Source: Notamacropus eugenii (taxonomy: Eukaryota; Chordata; Mammalia; Diprotodontia; Macropodidae). From it: a stretch of 64,000 bases of DNA. Both the position numbers and the translations under genes were made by a program. This document shows, piece after piece, positions 44,110 through 55,575 of this stretch; the stretch's first letter is position 1; each line of letters begins with the position of its first letter. The notes under the pieces are model-generated. The model did no database searches and was not told where the DNA came from. It saw only the letters and a program-made list of their open reading frames with translations. Location of the stretch: NCBI RefSeq assembly GCF_028372415.1, contig NC_092875.1, forward strand, positions 412,123,239-412,187,238. Reading direction: 5' to 3'.

Positions 44110-44545
44110 TATTTTATTTTATTCTGAACTTAAGAAATAAAACAAGCATTTCTAATAACAGAATAGGAAAAAAGATTATTTTACATGAAATCAATTGTGT
44201 ACAACTTGTTATTGCTTTTAAATATATAACAATATTATCATGTAACTTTCTTTTGTTCTTTCCTCCTCCCATATCACCCTATAGATGGCTACCATTGGAC
44301 ATACACACATATGTGAGTGTGTGTATGTGTATGTGTATCTGTGTGTATGTGTGTATGTATGTGTGTGTATATACTTCTATTTATCAGTTCTTTCTCTGGA
44401 TGCAGATAGCATCTTCCTTCATAAATCTTTTGTAGTTAGTTTGGGTATTTAAAATAGTCAAAACTAGTCATTCAAAATTTTTCTTAAAACAATATTCTTA
44501 TGACTGTATTCAATGTTCTCTTGATCCTACTCATTTGAAGACCTC
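44110..44545 (-). mobile_element. L1 3' end, antisense
   Basis: Starts ttctgaacttaagaaataaa (reversed L1 terminus), then tgtacaacttgttattgctt, agatggctaccattggacat, a TG/TA tract (44290-44372), and tctctggatgcagatagcat. It is the antisense counterpart of the 3' UTR at 24400-24692, so both belong to the same L1 lineage. Confidence 0.8.
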
Positions 44546-45017
44546 AGAGTAAATTCAATAAAAAAAATCAAGGTATTATTGCTTCCCCAGAAATTAAAAC
44601 ATGACAAAAATCACAGAAGGAGAAGGGATTGAATTCTGCTTGGTAAGGGGACTACCCAAATCATATGTCCAGCAAGTATCAGAACGAGTACGATTTTGGA
44701 GACTTAAATTTGAATGAGTCAGGTTAGTCTTTGTTGGGGTTTTTTGGCTGTATTTTTGAACGTTTTAATTTATTTGTATTATTCACTAAGTGGTATGAAT
44801 TACCTATAATAACTTCATTCTTTGGGGAATTTCAAATGCAATACCATTTTCCTTTTTCTTCATCCAGACACTTTCTTTTATGTCCTTTTCTCCTAAACAT
44901 TTTCTTTAAATTTACTGACTAGGTAGAATATAATAAACTGGCCAGTGTTTTATGATTAAAATCAAAGCAGTAAAAATGCAAAACATAAATATTTATCCAA
45001 TAAACTAAGGTTAATTA

Positions 45018-45205
45018 AATTCATTTTTAAAACAAAAATATATTTTTCTCCTTCTCATCCCCCTTTCTTATTGGGAAGAATAAAAAGGAAAAAAAAACTG
45101 GCAACAAATATTCATAGTCAAGCAAAAACAAATTCCCACTTTGGTCATGTCTAAAACATATATGCCTCATTCTGTACCATAAGTCCATCAGCTCTCTGTC
45201 AAGAG
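45018..45205 (-). mobile_element. L1 3' fragment, antisense, other subfamily
   Basis: agcaaaaacaaattcccact, ttggtcatgtctaaaacata and cagctctctgtcaagagttg are landmarks of a second L1 3'-UTR type. Confidence 0.6.
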
Positions 45206-45211
45206 TTGGAT

Positions 45212-45340
45212 AACAAGTCAACAAACATGTATTCAATACCTACTACATACAAGATAATGTGCTAAGTTTTGAGTATATAACAAAGTTAAAAATGATATGG
45301 TTGTAGATCTCAAAGAGTTTATAATCCAGTTGGAATATAA
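45212..45340 (-). mobile_element. L2 3' fragment, antisense
   Basis: caacaaacatgtattcaata, acctactacatacaagataa, gtgctaagttttgagtatat. Confidence 0.65.
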
Positions 45341-46104
45341 TAGTAATTATCATTATTATATCTAGCATTTATGTATTGCCTGCTTACAATATTTGTTTTA
45401 TAATATTGTCTTACAAATATTATAAGATACGCATACTATGGAGTGAAACTAGGGCCAGTCACTAAAGCATTTTGAATGAGGGCTTACTGTGTATGAGAAA
45501 TTTAAAAATACAAAGACTTGATAGTTTCTCCTACACATTTCAACTTTTTTCATTTGAAGGCAAATGCCGCTCTCTTCAAATGAGTGATCCTGTGGTAATT
45601 TAGTGTCTGTATTAGGAAGGAGAAGAGGAAACTCAAGCATGATGTGTAGGTATTCAAAGGAGATTTACTAAAGGATATTCTTAAACCTGGCTGAAAATGA
45701 GAATACTATCCTCCAAATATGTGCCCAGACTGGAATGATGGGATAACAACTCTGCAGATTATGGTATAAAAGAAGCTTCAAAGATGGCTTCCCAGGATTC
45801 TTTTTTGTATAAGTTCTATCTCTGACATGTGCTAGAGATGCTGTCTTTGGGAAGGATGGAATGTTCTAGGAAAATGAATAGTAAAACAAGGTATTATTCA
45901 AGATCTATACTTTGAGATTTTTGAACACAATAACTGATCGACAGGAATGAATGGGACTGTAGTGTTCCCTGATAAACTCAGATTTGGCTCACTTGTCAAA
46001 AAGATGCTAAATTCATTTTCACCTATTTGCAGAAGGGGTACAAGAGTCATCAATTCCCTCTTAATTTCGAAACCTTAAGGAAAAGCCTTGATCACCCTTC
46101 TCTT
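45341..46104. other. Unassigned DNA
   Basis: About 760 bp with no recognised repeat except possible MIR remnants at 45350-45470. No gene-like frame. Confidence 0.4.
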
Positions 46105-46368
46105 GTACAACTAGATTGCACAGTGAATAAAGTGCTGGGGTTAGAATCAGGAAGACTTGAGTTCAAAGCCAGCCTCAGATACTTACTAATTGTATGACCC
46201 TGGGCAAATCACCTCACCCCTGTCTGCCTCAGTTTTATCAACTATAAAATGGAGATAATAATAGAACCTACCTCCCGGAGCTGTGAGGCTCAAACAAGAA
46301 AATATAAAGCACTTAGCACAGTGTCTGGCACCTAGTGAGCACCTAACAAGTGCTGTATGTTGTAACTG
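46105..46368 (+). mobile_element. MIR/THER-type SINE with L2 tail, nearly complete
   Basis: Head acaactagattgcacagtga, gtgctggggttagaatcagg; body tgaccctgggcaaatcacct, tcaactataaaatggagata; tail agcacttagcacagtgtctg and gagcacctaacaagtgctgt. Confidence 0.85.
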
Positions 46369-47034
46369 TTGTTGTTTGGGATGATTCTTCTGTCAGTCTT
46401 CCAGGCATAAACTGACACGATGCTATGTACAATGAGGCTGTCTGGAAACAAGTGACTGTATTATTTATGGAATTATTATTAAGCAAAGATGGGAAAACTC
46501 TTTTTTTAAAAATTGGTTCTAAGTGTGAAAACAAGGAACAATGAACACTTCCCAGATAGATATCAATTATCTGGTAAAGTGCCCCAAAAGAACGCTTTGG
46601 GGTAATTCTTTCAAATGAGGAATTAAAGACTCCACAGAACTACTGGAATTCTCCCACCGCCCCATTACACATATAAAATATTAGCTCAGCTTCCATAGGG
46701 GAGCGAGAACAAACTTCTCATCTACACATATTCTAATAAGGAATTATATATTTACGTAGTTATATAAGTGCATTTATGCATGCATATTCTACAGCAAATA
46801 ATACACATCTACTTACTTTTTTCAGAGTTAGGAAGGATAACACTGGCAATTATAGGAGCCCAAGAAGCAAAACTATATCCTTATACACGTAACAAGAGTA
46901 TAACAGTGACTAAAGAGAACAGACATTATGGAAAACATTGAAGATAATAAATGTTTTGTTGGCCCAGCTGAAAAATCAGAATATGAAAATTAGATCCAAT
47001 GGAAGACAGAGACACGAGGGCTTGTGGTCCCTAA
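46369..47034. other. Unassigned DNA with a small hairpin
   Basis: No recognised repeat. At 46582-46602 a 7-bp stem ccccaaa/tttgggg encloses a 7-base loop; isolated, with no further evidence of function. Confidence 0.35.
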
Positions 47035-47225
47035 CATATCTATATCTATACCATCTATATCTATATTTATGTCATCTATCTATATCTATCTACCTATTTA
47101 TCTACATACATACACACATACATATATATATACATATACACACATATGCATGAATACATGGTATGTATGTGTGCATGCATGTGTGTGTATATATATGTAT
47201 ATGTGTGTGTTTGTGTGTATACTAC
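47035..47225. repeat. TATC/CA/TG compound microsatellite
   Basis: (tatatc)n, then acacatacatatatatacat and gtgtgtatatatatgtatat runs. It produces Ile/Tyr/Cys-rich frames on both strands that are artefacts. Confidence 0.95.
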
Positions 47226-47269
47226 CAGGGAAATTAAGATAAACAAAACTATTTGCAGTAGTCCAAGGC

Positions 47270-47725
47270 AGTATACAGTACCATATAAATGGGAAGCTGG
47301 GGAGGATTCAAAGGAGGACATCGTGATATGAAGAGGTTTTAGCTCACGCTATATGGAGATAGAGTGAAGGAATTGAAATTGTTTAATCTGGAGTGGAGAT
47401 AACTAAGGGGAGACAGTATTGCTACCTTTATGTATTTGAAATTTGACCATTGTGCTTTCTTGTATGTTTTTCTACACGCTAACTAAAAAAGAACAGGTAG
47501 AAGTCACAAAGAGGCAAATTTAGAGGACAAAAAATTGTCATAAAAGATTTCCTCAGGATTAGAGCTATTCAGAAGAGGCCTTGGTTACCTTGGGGAATAG
47601 TGTCTTCCTCCTCATTGTAAGTTTTTGGGCAAAAGTTAGATGGTCATTTGTCAAGTATGTTACAGAAAGAATTCTTGGTTAGGTGAGGGTTTATTTTCTG
47701 AAGTTTCTTCCAAATCTGAAATTCT
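47270..47725 (+). mobile_element. CR1/L3-type LINE 3' end, sense
   Basis: ggaattgaaattgtttaatc, ctggagtggagataactaag, gggagacagtattgctacct, aagatttcctcaggattaga and the end tttcttccaaatctgaaatt ctatgata-type terminus. It is the sense equivalent of the antisense copy at 18395-19290. Confidence 0.65.
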
Positions 47726-48017
47726 ATGATATCATAATACATTTCCATTTGGAAGACTTCACAAAGAAGGCAGCATCTGATCTGGAAGTGAAGGATGTAT
47801 CCATTGGGATAGTCAGCATTAGAGGCAAAGAAAGTGACGTGAGAAAAGTCATAGACTCAGGAAAGTTTCATGTGTGTTCAGGGAGCAGGCATATGCCAGG
47901 ATATCTGTAGCAAACAGTTCTTCTTAGGGTAGATATATTTGGAAACATAGGTTGGGGATGGAACACAGAGTACGGTAAATGTTAATCTAAAGGGTTCAGT
48001 TTTTTCTTGTGGTCAAT

Positions 48018-48267
48018 AAGGCAACTCTGTGGTGCAATGGATAGAGAATTGGGCTGGGAACCAAGAAGACTCCTCTTCCTAAGTTCAAATCTGACCTCAG
48101 ACATTTACTAGCTGTGTGACCCTGGGGAAGTCACTTAACCCTGTTTGCCTCAATTTCCTCATCTACAAAAATGAGCTGGAGAAGGAAATGGCAAACCACT
48201 CTAGTATCTTTGCCAAGAAACCCAAAGCGGGTCACAGGGAGTTGGACATGACTGAACAACAACAAAA
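48018..48267 (+). mobile_element. tRNA-derived SINE with RTE-type tail and target duplication
   Basis: Head aaggcaactctgtggtgcaa, gtgaccctggggaagtcact, tail ggagaaggaaatggcaaacc, ctttgccaagaaacccaaag and gttggacatgactgaacaac. Duplication cttgtggtcaat (48006-48017) and cttatagtcaat (48268-48279). Confidence 0.9.
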
Positions 48268-48319
48268 CTTATAGTCAATGGAGATTTTTGAACAGGGGAA
48301 TTACATATATACCATTTAT

Positions 48320-48440
48320 TCTGATATTACTGAAGAGGAAGGTGAGTTCCAGAAAGGTGAAGGGACCTGTCCAAGATCAAACACCTAGAAATTTGCAGAA
48401 ATGACACCAGAATAGAGTATCTGACTTCAAGTCATGATTA
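48320..48440 (-). mobile_element. MIR-type SINE fragment, antisense
   Basis: gaagaggaaggtgagttcca, gaaaggtgaagggacctgtc and agatcaaacacctagaaatt in antisense MIR order, inside the antisense L2. Confidence 0.55.
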
Positions 48441-48610
48441 AAATGGCAGTGGATTTCAGGATGGATCAAAGGTCAGACAAGAAGTAGAGACTACTCAGGA
48501 AGTTTTCCCAATCAAATACATAAGTCGCAAGTTTCACTGCTGGCATAATGTTTTGGGGAGGAGACACTGATGGTATGCATGGGTGGAGAAGATGGGGACA
48601 GGTTTCAGAG

Positions 48611-49537
48611 GAACTCAGCTGGACTATGACCAAAGATGAAGAAGTCACTATTTGTAGCTTTCTATTTTAATTAATTGTTCTTAGTAAATTGGTGTTAAAT
48701 TGTTTTTTTTTTTTTCTAGCTGTAGAAGTTATGTAAGTGTTGTCAGACCACTCTAATTTGAATACCTGGAGACAAATCTCTATTTATGATGCCCAAGTTA
48801 TTGAAGTTGCGTGGGCATGGAAAAAATATTAGCCTCAGTCAGGGCGATCACAGTGGTGATAGAAAGTAAAGAATGATTACAATGTATTATAAAGGAAAAA
48901 ATAATCAATAGGGTTTTCTGACTTCACATTGAGAATCAATTATACTTATACAAAGACAGTTATGCTGATATGTTAGATAAAAGTAATTTTAGCTTGAATT
49001 ATCTTATTATGAAATCTATACTTCAGTTGGCAACGTAGACCATTACTTGCTATTTTAAGCTTTTTTAATCCACACAATGACATTTTTTCTTAGTCAACGG
49101 AAACAAATTTTGTGATGAAAATATCTTGGTACTCTATCGAAAGTCTATGGGACTTCTGAAAAAATCCAAAAGAGTATTGCCAAAATTTGGTTTGTCTAGT
49201 GAACATTGACTTCTTCCTATAAGACTATAAATTACCTGCATTAGCAAAACAAGAACTGATTATAAAATTGTGTAGATAAATAATATAGTCACGATGGGCT
49301 AAATGGATTAACACTTAAATTGTATCATAATCAATGGATGAGAATAGTCATTTCCTCACCCCTCCTCCATCCCCTAAGGAACTATAATATAAATTATATA
49401 CATATATTATACATTAATACTACATACAGAGCAGAAAAATAATGGGCAATTTGTTTATGTAAGGACCCTTAATATCACAAAGGAACTAGTAGAAGGCTTT
49501 ATAAGATTCTCAAGGATATACATAGGTCACAAGTCTG
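48611..49537. other. Unassigned AT-rich DNA
   Basis: About 930 bp with no recognised repeat and no gene-like frame. Confidence 0.4.
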
Positions 49538-49618
49538 TCATGACCTTTATATCTCCCATAGCACCTTTCATAGTGCTGTATATGTAGCAAATATTTAACA
49601 ATTACTTGTTGAATTAAT
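49538..49618 (+). mobile_element. L2 3' terminus, sense
   Basis: tttatatctcccatagcacc, ttcatagtgctgtatatgta and gcaaatatttaacaattact. It ends where an antisense L2 tail begins. Confidence 0.7.
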
Positions 49619-50430
49619 TCAATAAATATTTATTAAGCACTTACTATGTGCTTAACAAATATGGATATGTATACAAAAACTGTGGTAGAGATTCACCGGC
49701 AAAAAACAAACAGTTCTGAGCCTCCAGGAGCTCATAATAGATACAAGATATATGGAGATAAATAAATATTAAGCATATGCAGAGTAATTCACTTTCAGGC
49801 CATGACCATGCCATTCTGCTTTTTCACCTCTTGCCATTTTCCAGCTCCTCTGATTATGTGATCTTGCCCTATAAGAATATTAGATCCTTGAGGATGAAAC
49901 TGTTGTGTTTGCAAGTATTTGTATCCCTTAGGCTTAGCATAGATATTGGCGCATTATAAGCACTTAATAAAGAGTTCATCTATTTGTCAGATTTCAGAGA
50001 GGTGAGAACAAACACCTCGAGTGGAGTGTGTAAATGTATTGTGTGTGATTTGATGCTGGAACTCAATGTTCAAGTGATATAGGGATTTTTCGAGGCAGAG
50101 ATGAAGAGAGAGTGTGTTCCATACCCATACAGAAGCAGAGAGTGGGAGATGGAAGACTGTACCTTGGAAACAGAGCTAGCAGGTCAGTTTGACTGGGAAG
50201 AATGTGACATAATGTGTAAGAGTATGAAATTACTGGAAAAGAAGTTGGGAGATCGTTTTAATGGAAGGTTGAAATTAGTATTTTCTCCTTGAAGCACTGA
50301 TGTTTTTAAGGAGGAAAGTGATGTGGTAAGCTCTGCTTTTTTACCAATATCCATTTGGCAGCTGTGTGGAGTATATATGTGAAGGACCACATGCAGAGAG
50401 ATTTCAATAATTTTGATCGTCATAAAGCAC
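49618..50430 (-). mobile_element. L2 3' part, antisense, interrupted by a sense L2
   Basis: Left piece 49618-49778 begins with a reversed tail (aatatttattaagcacttac). Right piece 49990-50430 has gcagagagtgggagatggaa, gctagcaggtcagtttgact, gctctgc and atttggcagctgtgtggagt in matching order. Open frames here (50101-50292 plus, 50423-50184 minus) are chance. Confidence 0.65.
49785..49985 (+). mobile_element. L2 3' terminus, sense, nested in antisense L2
   Basis: gaatattagatccttgagga, tttgtatcccttaggcttag and gcattataagcacttaataa. Confidence 0.7.
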
Positions 50431-50892
50431 CTTCCTTAGCTATTTCTCATTGACATTGCCTAAGTAGCAAAAGCAAAACGTAATGCAGAGTGATGGTTTG
50501 GTGAATTGTTGCAGTGTAGACTTTCATTCTTTTTAGGTCATGGTAATGATTCTCATCTACTCATGTGGCCAAGTTCATTGGAGTCCTGGTTAAGCACTCC
50601 ATTTTCTTTAACTCTGGTGAAATTATCTTGTCCTGACTCTCAGGTGATTTTTGGTATTCTTGAAAAAATCTAGTTAACACCTTGTCAAAATTTGATTTTG
50701 AGGAAACTTTGAAAAAAAGATGAAGGATTTATATTGTTGCAAAAATTCTAAGTTTCCCAACATGAAAAATATCACATAAATATAATCAACATCACATATA
50801 ATATTTGCAGGTTTTGGGGTGTGGTATGCTGCCTTGGAAGCTTGTGATATGGGTGGAAGAAGTACTGAACTCCACAGTTCAGGAAGTGAAGG
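50431..50892. other. Unassigned DNA
   Basis: About 460 bp with no recognised repeat. Nothing gene-like. Confidence 0.4.
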
Positions 50893-51110
50893 AAGTAGGT
50901 GAGGAATGGTACAAAGTAAAAAAATACTAGTCCTAGAGTCAGAGGTCCAGGGTCCAAATCCCTTCTATGACACTTAATGGCCTCTATGACTTTGGACAAG
51001 TCACAGTCTCCTTGACCTCAATTTCAACATGTGTGAAATGAGGAACTTGTAGTAAATGGCCTCTTCATTGATCCCTTCTAACTCAAAAGCTATGATTATG
51101 TGTCTGCCAC
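50893..51110 (+). mobile_element. MIR3-like SINE
   Basis: tagtcctagagtcagaggtc, gactttggacaagtcacagt, atgtgtgaaatgaggaactt and a CR1-type end ctaactcaaaagctatgatt. A further partial copy follows at 51115-51240. Confidence 0.75.
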
Positions 51111-51299
51111 TAAATTTCAAGGTGGTCATTTAAACTCATTGGGCCTCTTTCTTCTATAAATGAAAAAAAAAAGAAATTGATGGAAATGATCTGTTAGGTC
51201 TCATCTAGCTCTCTAATAGGATGAGATTTTGGGAAATACATACTATTCTTTCATATTATTCAGAAACTTGAACACAATGTTTTGAGAATCTACTAAATT

Positions 51300-51558
51300 A
51301 GGGGCAGCTAGGAGGAACAGTGGATAGAATTCCTGGCCTACACTTAGGAAGCTTCCTTTTCCTGAGCTCAAATCTGGTCTCAGACACTTACTAGTTGTGT
51401 GACTCTGGGAAAGTTATTTAACCCTATTTGTCTCAGTTCCTCATTTATAAAATTATCTAGAGCAGGAAATGGCAAACCACTATGGTATTTTTTCCAAGAA
51501 AACCACAAAATGGGGTCATGGAAACTCAGACATGACTGAAAATGGTTGAACAACAAAG
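51300..51558 (+). mobile_element. tRNA-derived SINE with RTE-type tail and target duplication
   Basis: Head aggggcagctaggaggaaca, gtgtgactctgggaaagtta, tail agagcaggaaatggcaaacc and ggggtcatggaaactcagac. Flanks tctactaaatta (51288-51299) and gtttactgaattt (after 51557) look like a duplication. Confidence 0.85.
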
Positions 51559-51789
51559 TTTACTGAATTTGGCCATTTATTTAAGAGAAAAGATTGAATA
51601 ATAAAGCATTATGGATTTAAAGAACCCTGCACATTTAAAACAAAAACTAAATAAAAGAATAGCTGAAAGACCAAAATGTACTAAGTAGGATCTCTAAAAC
51701 TTTATAAGTCCATGTCTAGAGATGCAGATAAATTAATATAATAAAGACAGGACTCAGATATTGACTTGAATATGCACCTGCACCTAATA

Positions 51790-51935
51790 TGACCATTCAT
51801 TCAATCCACGGAACTTTATTAAGGGCCTGCTTTGTATAATGCCCCATGTGAGATGCTGAGGAAGCTGCATAAATAAATTAAACAAAGCCCATGTTCTCAA
51901 GGAGTGTATGATTTCAGCTTAAGCAAAAAACCATA
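51790..51935 (-). mobile_element. L2 3' fragment, antisense
   Basis: ccattcattcaatccacgga, actttattaagggcctgctt, gagatgctgaggaagctgca and ctcaaggagtgtatgatttc. Confidence 0.65.
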
Positions 51936-52927
51936 GACCATTTTAGTGAATATGCCAGAATTCTGAGTGCCTGAATTGTATGTTATCCTATGGTTAAACA
52001 TTCCTGAACACTCCACATTTTTCCAGGTGGTCTTATCTCTGAATATTTCTGGAAGAATGTTTCTGTATGAAATATTAGAGACAAAAAGAAATAGGCCTCA
52101 GAGAAAAATCATCGCTACCGGGATCAAACTGAAGTCAGCATTCCGAATTGACTTTTCCTCTTCCCCACTTTTCCATTATCCATTACTCAAAGCACTAGAA
52201 TGTATTTTACAGTGCTGTTACCAATTTGCCACCTATCCCTCAGCACTCCCCACCCCATCCCACCACATCCCTCAACAAAAACCCTAATACCTAATTTGGG
52301 CACCCTGTGCACTTTCTAGTGCCTCAGTCATGTAAAAATGAGTTTGGACAATTTCCCAGATGATGCTTCTGCATTTTAGAGGCTGAGGTCGATGAATATG
52401 CTGGCTAGGATGACATATTGTAGTCACAGCAGGTAGTGGATGTGTTTTCTTTCTCTCTTTCCTCTCTTCCCCTACCCTTCTCATTCTCTATAAATCAATT
52501 ACTGGTTGACTCCTGTTGAGCATCTCACTTTAAAGATTAATCTAGAAACTTGCACAGATTTTGGTTCTGTAATGTATAAGGTTGAACAGTGAGGACAGTC
52601 ACATTTATTCAAAAGGGATGGCTTTTTTACTTTCTTTCTGGGAAACATTTGTAGGCTAATGTCCCCAGAAAGCTAGTTTCTGGATAGTGATATATCTACT
52701 AAATGGAAATGAGCTATTTTAGTACAGTGTTCATAAAGATGATTGAACCAGCTTTCAAATAATGGATAAGTTAAAGAGAAAATTTCTTTTCTATACCTTA
52801 ATTCTCAACTATTTTATACTCCATTTTCTCCCAACAAAAGTAAATGGCACCTCCTTTCCTATATCAACAAAAGAACACAATTTTTAAAAGTCATCTCATG
52901 GAACCAATATCTATTCATAGTATACAA
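51936..52927. other. Unassigned DNA with a 106-codon frame
   Basis: The plus frame 51967-52287 has no domain and no codon-level support; a minus frame lies at 52484-52284. No repeat recognised. I do not call a gene. Confidence 0.35.
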
Positions 52928-53095
52928 CGTGCTGAACTTGGAAGTCAGGGAGAGTAGGGATTACATCCTGCTTCAGGCACTGGCTAGCTGCATAACTCTG
53001 TGAAAAGTAAACTCCCTGTGTCTCCATTTTCTCTTCTGAAAAAGGAGCAGTATTGGATTTGATGGCATCTGAGGTCCTTCCTACTTAAATGTATG
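52928..53095 (+). mobile_element. MIR3-like SINE
   Basis: gtgctgaacttggaagtcag, caggcactggctagctgcat, and an end with ctacttaaatgtatgataca. Confidence 0.6.
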
Positions 53096-53220
53096 ATACA
53101 TTTATTAAGTGCTTATAATATGTCAGGCATGGTGCATGGGAACACAAAGGAAAAATATGAATCAATCATTACCCTCAAGGGTCTTACATTCTGGTGTGTG
53201 ATTAATGTCCTATTATGTAC
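53095..53220 (-). mobile_element. L2 3' fragment, antisense
   Basis: gatacatttattaagtgctt, ataatatgtcaggcatggtg, ccctcaagggtcttacattc. Confidence 0.7.
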
Positions 53221-53489
53221 TGCAGTTATTTAGATGAGATTATATATGTGATGGACAAATAAAATAGACTTTTGTCTGCCAAGTTTATCTCCATTCAGAG
53301 ATTTCCTCTGTTGAATGGACAAGGTAATGAACTTTTTGGCCATAGTTGTAGGATGATTGTCTACAAGCCTACAGGATAATGAATTCTGGGCCAGAACAAA
53401 TTATGAGGACTGAATTATAAAGGCCTTGCCAGCTGGGTCTGTGAATGGATTCACACAGCAAAGGAATTCTAGTTCCTTAAAGTATTGCA

Positions 53490-53620
53490 GTCAGTTATTT
53501 GTGTACATGCTCTACCCATGAATCCATGAACCCTGTCTTACTTGAACTTTGTCTCTCTCCCAGTACCTAATATACCATAGTGCATACAGTAAGTGCTTAG
53601 TATATATTTCATTAAAAATT
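53490..53620 (+). mobile_element. L2 3' terminus, sense
   Basis: ctctcccagtacctaatata, gcatacagtaagtgcttagt and atatatttcattaaa. Confidence 0.6.
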
Positions 53621-53639
53621 AAACTAAATATAGACAATA

Positions 53640-53820
53640 CAGAAGGAAGGAACCTTCAAGGTCATCTATTCCATTTCCCTCAATTTATGGATGAAGGAAA
53701 GTGAAAGCCTGAGAAATTAAGTGAGCCACTCAGTGTCACACAGACAGTGGGGGGCAGAGCCAGAACTAGTGCTGGCATGTCTTTTTGATCCACAGGCCAG
53801 TCTGTCTCCACCACATTGCT
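53640..53820 (-). mobile_element. MIR3-like SINE, antisense
   Basis: gaaccttcaaggtcatctat, ccctcaatttatggatgaag, agtgtcacacagacagtggg and a GC-richer reversed head. Confidence 0.65.
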
Positions 53821-54594
53821 TCTCTTCTCTCACACACACAGAGCTCAGTATTTGTCCTGCTTTTGCCCTATTTTCCTCCTTTGCTGTCACAAGTCAAATG
53901 ATCCCTTGCTGGTTTGTCTTTTGATCTCTTTACCCATCAATCCTCATATCTCTCTCATTATTTCTTCTTATCTTTCCCAACAATGGAAGCAAATCAAAGC
54001 AGGTTGTCCTGAGGGCCAGAATCTTCCCTATGTGGTGAGTGGGTGGTATTATAGAAACCTTCCATAAGCCAGCTTATAAGACTAGATCAGTGTTGGTCAT
54101 CCTTAGACCAAAGCAGCACAAGTAAGAAAATATTCAGCCTTTATTTTTTTAGTCTTAGAAATATTATTCTGGACATCTTTATAATCTTCCCAAATAGAGA
54201 TCAAAAGAAAATGAGTGTAGAATTGTGATTTTATGTCTCAAATCAAGGATAAATAGGCTAAAATAAGGAGGAAAAAATATGGAGCTTATCATTATTATAT
54301 TTTTAAAAATTAAATTAAAAATATCTTTCAAAATCTTTCAATATATACATATATGTGTGTATATATGGAGAGAGAGAGTCTCAAGAATTAGTTTGCTTTG
54401 AATTAATTTGAGTTATCTTTATAGTTTATTCCCCCATTTAATTTATTCTGCTTCATACTTTTTTCACAATGATTAAGCATTATTTCTATGAAAGTAAAAC
54501 ATGTATTTAATTCACTAATTTTTATTTTATTCAAAAATACTTAATATAACACTTTCATAAATGATAGAAATATTTAGTAAATTAATATTTTTTA
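53821..54594. other. Unassigned DNA
   Basis: About 770 bp. Frames at 53721-53924 and 53816-54067 overlap each other and lack domains. Short TA/TG tract at 54340-54380. Confidence 0.4.
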
Positions 54595-54850
54595 GGTGGA
54601 GAGTATGGTATAGTATGAGAAACTTGGGAACTTGGAGTCTGTATACTTGGATTCTGGTCTTTGCTTCAGCTCTTAACTAGCTGTGTCCCTTTAGGAAAAA
54701 TTTTTTCATCTTTCTGAGCCTCAGTTTGTTCATCTATTAAACTGAGTTAATGATATTTCTACTACCTACCTTATATTGACATTGTGTAGATCAAATGAGA
54801 AAATGCTTTAAAGGCACATTATAACTATAAAGGGCTATACAAAATGCTAT
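54595..54850 (+). mobile_element. MIR-type SINE, nearly complete
   Basis: ttggagtctgtatacttgga, ttaactagctgtgtcccttt, gagcctcagtttgttcatct, gtagatcaaatgagaaaatg and an L2-like end. Confidence 0.8.
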
Positions 54851-55079
54851 ATATCTATAGATAGACAGAAAGGTGAGATACAGTCCAGTCAGAGGTGAGG
54901 AAATGGACCTGTAGTGGTGTTCCTTTATACTTTTCCAAGTAGTCACCATCCTTCAAAAGTACTTCTCAGATCCTTCCTCTTAAATGAGTCTTGTCCTGTT
55001 TATTCAACTTCTTAATGATCTTCCCTTCTCTGATTTCTTACAGCACTAGGTCTATACCATCCAATTTAGCTTTTAATTT

Positions 55080-55080
55080 G

Positions 55081-55129
<49 letters not shown>

Positions 55130-55173
55130 CAGTAGTAATAGCAGCAGCAGCAGCAATAAGAAGAGGAGGAAGA
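55080..55173. repeat. (GTA)n-(GCA)n-(AGG) composite trinucleotide repeat
   Basis: Sixteen or so GTA units change through mixed GTA/GCA into GCA units, then aag/agg triplets. It encodes Val-Val-Val...Ala in one frame; the host frame at 54991-55260 is an artefact. Confidence 0.97.
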
Positions 55174-55420
55174 GGCCATTTGCTCCAAAGTATGTTATCT
55201 CACTTTAGCTTTCCAACAACCTATGAAGTATCATCTTCATTTTATAGATGGGGAAACTGAGGCTCAGAGGAGTTACAAAAGTAACTTTTTATTAACTTGT
55301 GCAAATTGCAAAGCTATGGTCATGAAGATAAGAAAGTGACAGAAGGAGGATCTTTAATCCAGATTTCCCAGACTCCAAAGCTAGCAGATGACTCATTCCT
55401 CCATGCTGCCTTTCATATCT
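55174..55420 (-). mobile_element. MIR-type SINE, antisense
   Basis: tctcactttagctttccaac, cattttatagatggggaaac, tgaggctcagaggagttaca, then a reversed head near ctccatgctgcctttc. The trinucleotide repeat lies at its tail end. Confidence 0.7.
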
Positions 55421-55429
55421 ATTAGCTAA

Positions 55430-55575
55430 TTTAGACATGTTGCTCCCCTGACTAGTTTGTAAGTTCTATGAGAGCAGAGTCTATGCCTTAGTGATAACAT
55501 TTTTACACTTTTCTTGTAGCCCAGTCCCAGGTACAAAACAGGTAAACATAAATGGATATTAAAGCATTCATTTTA
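55430..55575 (+). mobile_element. L2 3' terminus, sense
   Basis: tagtttgtaagttctatgag, agcagagtctatgccttagt and a decayed tail. A weaker L2-like stretch also precedes the GTA repeat (54945-55070). Confidence 0.6.

Larger units (their letters stand above)
47745..48610 (-). mobile_element. L2 part, antisense, with two SINE insertions
   Basis: 47745-48005 is weak L2-like antisense text (gaagtgaaggatg). Clearer are tcaatggagatttttgaaca after the first SINE, and aggatggatcaaaggtcaga / gagactactcaggaagtttt after the MIR at 48320-48440. Order and orientation agree with one antisense L2. Confidence 0.5.

Noticed and set aside
46582..46602. Small hairpin ccccaaa/tttgggg
   Set aside because: A 7-bp stem is too short and isolated to support an RNA or regulatory call.
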